From Bacteroidetes bacterium UBA6161 (GTDB lineage: Bacteria; Bacteroidota; Bacteroidia; NS11-12g; UBA955): DNA of 7,061 nucleotides. The stretch is taken from the NCBI GenBank assembly GCA_002422315.1, contig DIUJ01000024.1:1884-8944 (forward strand), given 5' to 3'. How positions within the stretch are numbered: the first letter of the stretch is position 1; each line of letters opens with the position of its first letter. Positions 1 to 5,251 of the stretch are shown here, piece by piece. Both the position numbers and the translations under genes were made by a program. Below the pieces are notes generated by a model. It was not told where the DNA came from, ran no database searches, and saw only the letters and a list, made by a program, of their open reading frames with translations.

Positions 1-182
1 ATCTTGTGCTTTACTTTATCATCTTCCAACAAAAATCGGAGTAAAGGAAATAAATCATGATCGTGTAAAATAAATGAAATATCGGCATACACGTTATCGT
101 AGGCTACCATTAAATCATAAATAACAGACAACCAACTCGCATTCCACCAAATGGTTCTCTGATTCCCATGGTTTAAAGTATT
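1..182. repeat. Direct repeat of 5406-5587 (about 97% identical)
   Basis: This is one arm of a direct repeat whose other arm lies within the amidohydrolase at 5406-5587. There are six mismatches and no gaps. The repeat runs off the left edge, so its full length is unknown. Both arms have the same orientation and are about 5.4 kb apart, so recombination between them would delete the whole Tle1-DUF2931 block. Confidence 0.93.
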
Positions 183-200
183 TTAATCTGCGTGTTTGGT
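1..200 (-). pseudogene. 5'-truncated second copy of the amidohydrolase gene (C-terminal part)
   Basis: Bases 1-182 align without gaps to 5406-5587 inside the intact amidohydrolase and differ at only six positions (45, 57, 90, 162, 165, 168). In the same frame the fragment encodes the counterpart of residues 376-436, including NTLNHGNQRT and the run through SFILHDHDLF; the only amino-acid change is Gln to His. Just upstream the frame meets TAA at 183-185 where the intact gene has Lys375. Before that, weaker matches (Thr-Lys, then Ala) suggest homology reaching the ACC AAA codons at 195-200, with a deletion of about 9 nt. All upstream coding, including the HxH metal site, is missing and is replaced by a DUF2931 remnant. 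The frame stays open to the left edge, so the metal-binding FGSD segment may survive outside the window. It has no credible start codon and is probably not expressed as a working enzyme. Confidence 0.9.
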
Positions 201-540
201 AATGAAATTCCACCACTATAGGTGCACATTTTATTTTTATCATTTAAACTACCGTAATCAACCACTACACTATCGGGTAAAATATCGGTACTTCTGCCTC
301 TAGCACTTTGTGGGAATTCACATCCGAAATTTACAATATCTGATATATTTGCACAACTTCCAACAATTACACCATTTTTTAAATAAAAAGTATGTTGTCT
401 TTCTTAAATATAATTATTAAAGGTCTAATCATAACGGCTCACCATTCTTGTTTTTCTTCTTTTTTAGAAGCTAAGAGTAAAAAAAACTACTTGTTATAGG
501 GATAAGTTGTGTTTGTAACTATTTTTAATGTTGTTTTCAT
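201..540 (-). pseudogene. Decayed third DUF2931 lipoprotein gene (N-terminal half only)
   Basis: The remnant starts at ATG 538-540 with MKTT, exactly like the intact lipoprotein at 1703-2827. It is broken by TAG at 487-489 and TGA at 439-441, and by a frameshift between about 402 and 425. After the shift, clear family sequence resumes: RQHTFYLKNG, VGSCAN, then TDILPDSVVVDYGSLNDKNK and CTYSGGISLP. The lipobox Cys is replaced by Ser ahead of KKEEKQEW. Homology stops after the SLP codons at about 201, where an amidohydrolase fragment begins; the second half of the family is absent. The sequence is a mosaic: GSCA and FPQS resemble the first intact paralogue, while LNDKN and MCTY resemble the second. 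It therefore looks like a third lineage or a gene-conversion product. It is non-functional with several independent lesions, so a single sequencing error cannot explain it. Confidence 0.9.
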
Positions 541-563
541 ATCGTGGTGGAGAATAATAATAG
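494..563 (-). pseudogene. Remnant of the C-terminal tail of a second Tle1-like gene
   Basis: Upstream of and overlapping the dead DUF2931 start, one minus frame reads YYSPPRYENNIKN and then SYKHN, ending at TAA 494-496. The intact Tle1-like protein ends YYNAPRYENNNRN, YKREVYTHNK. The match includes the same out-of-frame overlap with a downstream MKTT start. Only about 20 codons remain, squeezed between this point and the stop codon of the second lipoprotein at 565-567. The part outside the overlap is short, but its order and phase match the intact locus, so shared descent of the junction is more likely than chance. Confidence 0.7.
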
Positions 564-564
564 C

Positions 565-1710
565 TTAATAATAAACAACTTCTTTAGCATAACCACCACT
601 ATATAGTCCTTCCTCTTCTACCATATTACCAAGATTAGCTTTAAAACGAATAACTTTCTCTTGCTTGTTTGGTCCATCTATCCAAACGATACAATGTTTT
701 TGATCTTTTTCAACACCAAAAACTATACGATTATAATTTGCTTTTTTATTCGTTATAGGATCTATATATGCAGTTTTAAATCGTTTTTCAAAATCTTTTG
801 GAAAAACTACATCTGTACTATAATAAGCATCTTTATCTGTTTTACTTTTCCATTCAATTTTGCTGTGTACAGGTAATTGAAATTTATGATTATAAACTTC
901 ATTTACTTGTATATATCCAAAGAATAAGTCATCTGATGATGGTTCACCAAAAGGAACACCAAAAGTTGTTCTTTCAAAATATCGTTTATAAATAGCATAA
1001 CTAATCCCTTCCTTTGTTATAAAAAATGAGTGATGTAATTCAACATTATCTTCTTCACTACAAAAACCAAAATCAAGTTCATATCGAGAATCCGATTTTT
1101 CCCAAATTTTGTAATCAATTGGATGAAATTTTAAATAGGTATTAATTTCTACACTGTCTCTAATATAATTTTTTTTACTAGTTATAATTGATGGAAATTT
1201 TCTATAATTATTTTCTTCTTCAACAATTCCTCTCTTGACTTCAACATGATCAATCCAAACACAAATTCTTCCACCAGGAGCTAAACCAGTTATTATTTTT
1301 TTAAATTTTTCTTTTTTACCATTCTTGATATATCCTACATTGAAAAGGGAATCAAATAGTTTGGTGGGTAATGACATTCCTCCTCTATAGGTACACATTT
1401 CATTTTTATCATTTAAACCACCATAGTCAACCACTACACTATCAGGCAGAATATCAGTAGTTCCAGTTGTTCTTCCATATTGTGGAAAAGTCCAACCAGC
1501 ATTACCTATATTAGATAAAGTAGCTGAACTACTAATGATTTTACCTTCTTTTAGATAAAACACATGTTGACCTTCAGCAACATAATTTTTTGGCTGAGTT
1601 ATTGCTATTGACCATTCTTGATTTTCTTCTTTTTTACAAGAAAAGAGAAGAAGTAAGCTACTTAGTATAAAGATAAATTTCACGTTTATAACTATCATTG
1701 TTCTAATCAT
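565..1710 (-). CDS. DUF2931 family lipoprotein, second tandem paralogue (candidate immunity protein)
   Basis: This is a 381-residue predicted lipoprotein when started at ATG 1708-1710. That start overlaps the upstream stop by 8 bp (ATGATTAG) and gives a normal signal peptide: basic start, hydrophobic core about 11-23, lipobox LFSC with Cys25. The open frame reaches 1761, but that would put 17 extra residues ahead of the signal peptide inside the previous gene. The mature protein begins CKKEEN and carries family motifs at QEWSIAI (31-37), TDILPDSVVVDYGG (85-98), GGMSLPTKL (110-118), ITGLAPGGRICVWIDH (140-155), HPIDYKIWEK (196-205), QLPVH (278-282) and FGVEKDQKHCIVWIDGP (331-347). It closely resembles the preceding gene except in the middle, about 163-190 and 222-270. 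Placement after a Tle1-like gene suggests a membrane-anchored periplasmic or surface immunity protein; this is inferred. DUF2931 itself has no defined biochemical activity that I can name. Confidence 0.85.
   Translation of the reverse strand: MIRTMIVINVKFIFILSSLLLLFSCKKEENQEWSIAITQPKNYVAEGQHVFYLKEGKIISSSATLSNIGNAGWTFPQYGRTTGTTDILPDSVVVDYGGLNDKNEMCTYRGGMSLPTKLFDSLFNVGYIKNGKKEKFKKIITGLAPGGRICVWIDHVEVKRGIVEEENNYRKFPSIITSKKNYIRDSVEINTYLKFHPIDYKIWEKSDSRYELDFGFCSEEDNVELHHSFFITKEGISYAIYKRYFERTTFGVPFGEPSSDDLFFGYIQVNEVYNHKFQLPVHSKIEWKSKTDKDAYYSTDVVFPKDFEKRFKTAYIDPITNKKANYNRIVFGVEKDQKHCIVWIDGPNKQEKVIRFKANLGNMVEEEGLYSGGYAKEVVYY
570..596. repeat. 27-bp repeat of the DUF2931 gene 3' end (partner 1711-1737)
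   Basis: The C-terminal codons of the two DUF2931 genes (GYAKEVVYY) are identical over 27 bp except for one base, at 570-596 and 1711-1737. This marks the tandem duplication and gives a short homology where unequal crossing-over could add or remove lipoprotein copies. Confidence 0.85.
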
Positions 1711-2827
1711 AATAAACAACTTCCTTAGCATAACCACTTCTTTCCTCACCATTAGTTTCATTTTTAGCAGCTAAAAAACCTTTAAAACGCATTAATTTTT
1801 CTTGTTTTCCGGGACCATCTAACCAAATAATACAATGCTCCCCATCCTTTTCTACTCCAAAAACCAACCGATGGAAAAAAGCAAGTTTACCTGTCGCAGG
1901 ATGTTTATATGGTGTGATGAAACGCTTTTTAAAATCTTGAGATAAAATTACTTCGGTAAAATAAGAGTGCTTAAATGCATTTACCCAGACTAATCTTAAG
2001 TGAACAGGGAGTTGAATTTTGTTATTTTTTAACGTATCGTTTAGTTGAATATAAAAACGTCCTGAATAATTTACTTCTTTATTTGCAGGCGTATTCCATA
2101 CTGTTTTATCAAGATAATAGCTAGTGAAATTGTTCGAAACTCCCTCTTTTGAGATTAAATAACCTGCAAATTTATTTATTTTATCATCTTCACTACAATA
2201 ACCAAAACCTAGTTCATAAATTGGATCTGGTTTTTCCCAAATAGAATAATCAATTGGGTGATGCTTTAAGTAGTTATTTATTTCTAAGCTGTCTTCAAAA
2301 ACTGAGACAGGGTAGTCAAAATATTTTTTTTCAATTGGCACAATTCCTCTTTTTATTTCAATATGATCAACCCAAACACAAATTCTACCCCCAGGTGCTA
2401 AACCTGTAATAATATTTCTAAAATTTTCGTGTTCTCCCTTTTTGACATAACCTGCTTTAAAAAGAGAGTCAATTAATTTAGTGGGCAACGACATGCCTCC
2501 TCTAAAAGTCCACATTTCATTTTTATCTGTTAACCCCATATAATCTACCACTACACTATCGGGTAAAATATCGGTTGTTGTACCCCTACCACTTTGAGGA
2601 AATGCCCAACCGAAATTTCCAATATCTGTTAAAGTAGCACAACTCCCAATTATTTTGCCTTCTTTTAAATAAAAAACATGTTGCCCACTTGAAATATAGT
2701 AATGAGGTCTGCTCATGGCAGCAGACCATTCTTGTTTTTCTTCTTTTTTGCATGAAAAGTGAAGGAGTAAACTACTTATTATGAGTATAAACTTCACGTT
2801 TATAAATGTTTCTATTGTTGTTTTCAT
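1703..2827 (-). CDS. DUF2931 family lipoprotein, first paralogue, overlapping the Tle1-like gene (candidate cognate immunity protein)
   Basis: This encodes 374 residues with a lipoprotein signal peptide: MKTTIETFINVK, hydrophobic core about 13-24, lipobox HFSC with Cys26, then KKEEKQEW. The start at 2827 is the only Met ahead of the signal peptide and lies inside the 3' end of the Tle1-like gene, a 56-bp overlap in another frame. Conserved blocks are TDILPDSVVVDY (85-96), GGMSLPTKL (110-118), ITGLAPGGRICVWVDH (140-155), HPIDYSIWEK (190-199), IQLPVHLRLVW (271-281) and RLVFGVEKDGEHCIIWLDGP (320-339). The two halves share a pattern: an LP block, a (V/I)W(V/L)D block, then charged residues. DUF2931 lipoproteins are often found beside lipase-type toxins. 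The tight overlap and one-to-one pairing suggest it protects the producer from the upstream phospholipase in the periplasm. Target binding is inferred, not visible. Confidence 0.87.
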   Translation of the reverse strand: MKTTIETFINVKFILIISSLLLHFSCKKEEKQEWSAAMSRPHYYISSGQHVFYLKEGKIIGSCATLTDIGNFGWAFPQSGRGTTTDILPDSVVVDYMGLTDKNEMWTFRGGMSLPTKLIDSLFKAGYVKKGEHENFRNIITGLAPGGRICVWVDHIEIKRGIVPIEKKYFDYPVSVFEDSLEINNYLKHHPIDYSIWEKPDPIYELGFGYCSEDDKINKFAGYLISKEGVSNNFTSYYLDKTVWNTPANKEVNYSGRFYIQLNDTLKNNKIQLPVHLRLVWVNAFKHSYFTEVILSQDFKKRFITPYKHPATGKLAFFHRLVFGVEKDGEHCIIWLDGPGKQEKLMRFKGFLAAKNETNGEERSGYAKEVVYYD

Positions 2828-5183
2828 ATCGGGGTGCGTTATAATAAAAAATATTATCTAATAATTTGATACCGGTTATGTTTTCGCCTGCATTATCAAA
2901 AAGGGCAGCACTATTGTAGTTGGCAGATAAATGCAAAAACTTTTGTTTTTGGACTGGATTTTTAATTGGCTTTGGTTGTTTACCGTTAAATTTTTGTATT
3001 ACATATTCAATCAATTCCTCTTGATATTTTTTTAAAACTGTAGGTGTTTCATATTCAAAAGGATAATTTGTATTTTTCGTGTTACCCTCAAAATTTAAGC
3101 CACTTTCCACTGCTAAAGCCTGCATGACTTTCATATTAACAATAGAAAAGCGTGGTGTGATTTGACGAGTAATGACTAATTGCTTTAAGTAATGGTATTT
3201 AGTTAAGCCTGATTCTGTGCTATAATCTTCAAAAATAAGTTTATTTACTATCTTTATATTTTCTTCTTTAGCATATCCATTGATTTTATAAAAGTTTTTT
3301 AACTTATCTAATCTGTCCGATTTTGGTATATTATTTTTATCAAATGTAGTTACATATTCAAAATCTACTATATCGCTGTCTTCTTTTTTTGCCATGTAAC
3401 CCCCTCCAATATCTGAATGTGCTCCACGTAATGCTATTTCAAAAATATTTTTACCCACTCCGGCTTTTGTTGAAGCAAAATTTGCTCGCCACTCATCATG
3501 AGCAATTAAGTGTACCACTTGTTGAATGGGCAAATGATCAATTTTTTGTTTTACTTTATCAAATGATAATTCAGCTAATGTACCAATTCCGAGAGGTAGT
3601 TTTAGAGGAGAAGGTGAAATCAAATTAGTAATATCTACTTTTTTTCCCAAATGGTTTTTAATAATCATTTGGGATACCACTGTATCAAACAATCCCACAA
3701 AACGAATTTTTACAGGTGCATTGTTTTCATATTCTAACCGATGTTTTTCAATGTCTTTTAATAAATCAGCATTATTTTTGGCTTGGGAATTCATGGGCTT
3801 TTCATAATACTTTACTTCGTATTGTGTTTTTTGCAATTGCAGTGCTTTGCCTAACAAACCCAATTTGTATTTTCGGCCGATAGGTTTCCTTATTTTTGAG
3901 GTTTTTGGAGGCTGTATATTGTCATTTTTAGTGCTTCTATCTGATGGGTTGCCAGAAAAAATGCGTTCTTCGATGATTTCTATACTTTGTTTCCCTAAAA
4001 TTTCATTGCAAAAATGCCGGGCAGACGCAGCCCCTCTACTAAAGCCAAATACATCAAAAGTTAAACTGCCTATTTCCTTGTCATCGCCTAAAACACCTTT
4101 TATACTTTTAGCTAATTGGTTACAGCCTTCGGCTACTTTTCCTATAATACCTCTTTCTTTTTCCCCTAAAACCGAACCCCAAAAATCATCTTCGCTTTCT
4201 TTTAATGTGCCTATTCCTTGGATATATTCTTTCAAAGTAATTTTTGAATCATCTGTTATTTTAATATCATTAACGTCTGAGACTTTATATAAATCATGTA
4301 ATAATACCACATTACTGTACGGATTCCAATGGCTACTTCCCGAATCAATCACAACACCATTGGGCAATTTTTTCTCCTTTGGTACTTTTGTATAAACCAA
4401 ATCTTTTTTGTTTAATTTATCATAATATACATTTTCCGAGTTAAACCGATTATTCCCTGTGCCGTCAAAAAACATCCCTATGGTAAAATGAACTTTGGTT
4501 TTGGTTGGTGCTTCATTTTTGACTGTAGTATAATTTAACGTGGCTTCTGTAAAACTTGAAAAATTGGCAAAGAGTGCAAAATCGGTTTGTTCCTCTAAAT
4601 AAAAGGAAACGGTTACATAGTCTTTTTGAGTGTTTATGGTGAAACCTTTCGCTTTTCTTAGATTTTGTTCTTGTTTATTAGACTTAATCAATTTCCATTT
4701 CATGGACAATAGTTGCACTTCATTTGCTCTTAATGAATTAGTAAAGGCATGAAAAGTTACTTTTTGTTTTGGGTCAATGATGTTAACTTTCTTTCCATTC
4801 TGAAAAGGACCTTCTATTTTTGTTACTTTTAAATTATCGCACCATTCTCTGGTAAAGATATCGCTTCCGCCCATCATATACGTTGCGTCTAGCGTTTCTG
4901 GGAGTAACAATGCATTGAAATCTATAAATTCATGTTTAATTTCTTCGATACTATCCAAAAGATAATTGTAAACATAGATTCTAAGGTTAGTCTCCCTTCC
5001 TAATAATGGTGAAAACAATAAAGAAGTTGAAAATTGATTGTTACCAATTTTAGTAGTAAAATAATAGCGAAAGTCTGCTTTTATGATAATTCGATGTTCT
5101 TCTTTTAATTCTTTTGCAAATACATTTATGGTATAATTTGATGAACTGATTTTACTGATTTGTATTTCTTTTAAATGGTACAT
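2772..5183 (-). CDS. Tle1-like putative phospholipase effector (DUF2235 alpha/beta hydrolase)
   Basis: The 803-residue protein has the DUF2235 catalytic signature: FFDGTGNN (238-245), nucleophile elbow GFSRG with Ser382, FVGLFDTV (495-502, Asp500), LIAHDEWR (559-566) and GAHSDIGGGY (587-596). DUF2235 includes the Tle1 type VI lipase effectors, which hydrolyse glycerophospholipids in target-cell membranes. Ser382 is the expected nucleophile; Asp500, Asp591 and His562 or His589 are the candidate partners. Residues 1-230 form an additional region of unknown family that looks beta-rich; about 115-215 may be Ig-like (a weak guess). There is no signal peptide or membrane segment, which fits delivery by a contractile system rather than Sec. 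Variable segments lie at about 305-372 and 400-490, between the core motifs. It follows the amidohydrolase after 68 nt and overlaps the lipoprotein gene by 56 bp. Start ATG 5181-5183 has no clear Shine-Dalgarno, as is usual in this phylum. The T6SS assignment is by family only. Confidence 0.88.
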   Translation of the reverse strand: MYHLKEIQISKISSSNYTINVFAKELKEEHRIIIKADFRYYFTTKIGNNQFSTSLLFSPLLGRETNLRIYVYNYLLDSIEEIKHEFIDFNALLLPETLDATYMMGGSDIFTREWCDNLKVTKIEGPFQNGKKVNIIDPKQKVTFHAFTNSLRANEVQLLSMKWKLIKSNKQEQNLRKAKGFTINTQKDYVTVSFYLEEQTDFALFANFSSFTEATLNYTTVKNEAPTKTKVHFTIGMFFDGTGNNRFNSENVYYDKLNKKDLVYTKVPKEKKLPNGVVIDSGSSHWNPYSNVVLLHDLYKVSDVNDIKITDDSKITLKEYIQGIGTLKESEDDFWGSVLGEKERGIIGKVAEGCNQLAKSIKGVLGDDKEIGSLTFDVFGFSRGAASARHFCNEILGKQSIEIIEERIFSGNPSDRSTKNDNIQPPKTSKIRKPIGRKYKLGLLGKALQLQKTQYEVKYYEKPMNSQAKNNADLLKDIEKHRLEYENNAPVKIRFVGLFDTVVSQMIIKNHLGKKVDITNLISPSPLKLPLGIGTLAELSFDKVKQKIDHLPIQQVVHLIAHDEWRANFASTKAGVGKNIFEIALRGAHSDIGGGYMAKKEDSDIVDFEYVTTFDKNNIPKSDRLDKLKNFYKINGYAKEENIKIVNKLIFEDYSTESGLTKYHYLKQLVITRQITPRFSIVNMKVMQALAVESGLNFEGNTKNTNYPFEYETPTVLKKYQEELIEYVIQKFNGKQPKPIKNPVQKQKFLHLSANYNSAALFDNAGENITGIKLLDNIFYYNAPRYENNNRNIYKREVYTHNK

Positions 5184-5251
5184 GTTTATTTAATAATTCA
5201 GATAATTAAATTTTAAACAACTTTTCAACTTCAGATTAATTAGTATACTAC
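5184..5251 (-). other. Intergenic spacer between amidohydrolase and Tle1-like genes
   Basis: This 68-nt, very AT-rich gap is the only real spacer in the intact operon. It contains a perfect 10-bp palindrome (TAGTATACTA, 5241-5250). I find no convincing Bacteroidota promoter (TTG followed by TAnnTTTG) and no stem followed by a U-run, so read-through from the amidohydrolase gene is the simplest reading. Confidence 0.4.

Noticed and set aside
1..182. Left amidohydrolase fragment as an assembly artefact (collapsed or misjoined repeat)
   Set aside because: Six phased differences and a distinct lipoprotein junction show it is a real diverged copy, though long reads across the left edge would settle it.
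183..540. Dead DUF2931 gene as a sequencing frameshift
   Set aside because: Two stop codons, a frameshift, a lost lipobox Cys and loss of the second half cannot come from one base-calling error.
541..564. Intrinsic terminator after the lipoprotein pair
   Set aside because: No stem-loop followed by a T-run on the minus strand; the bases are better explained as a Tle1 tail remnant.
661..995. Two overlapping plus-strand open frames within the second lipoprotein gene
   Set aside because: They are rich in Phe, Ile, Tyr and Cys from AT-rich antisense sequence; the minus strand has a clear conserved protein.
1711..1761. Longer start for the second lipoprotein (17 extra residues)
   Set aside because: It would lie wholly in the preceding gene and push the signal peptide inward; ATG 1710 gives a standard lipoprotein signal and an ATGATTAG overlap.
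3847..4395. 182-codon open frame on the plus strand inside the Tle1-like gene
   Set aside because: It is antisense to the catalytic region with all its motifs, has no family features of its own, and is low-complexity Ser/Pro/Leu rich as expected of a shadow frame.
5241..5250. Perfect palindrome TAGTATACTA as an operator
   Set aside because: Ten bp of AT-rich palindrome is expected by chance in such sequence, and there is no promoter beside it that I can support.
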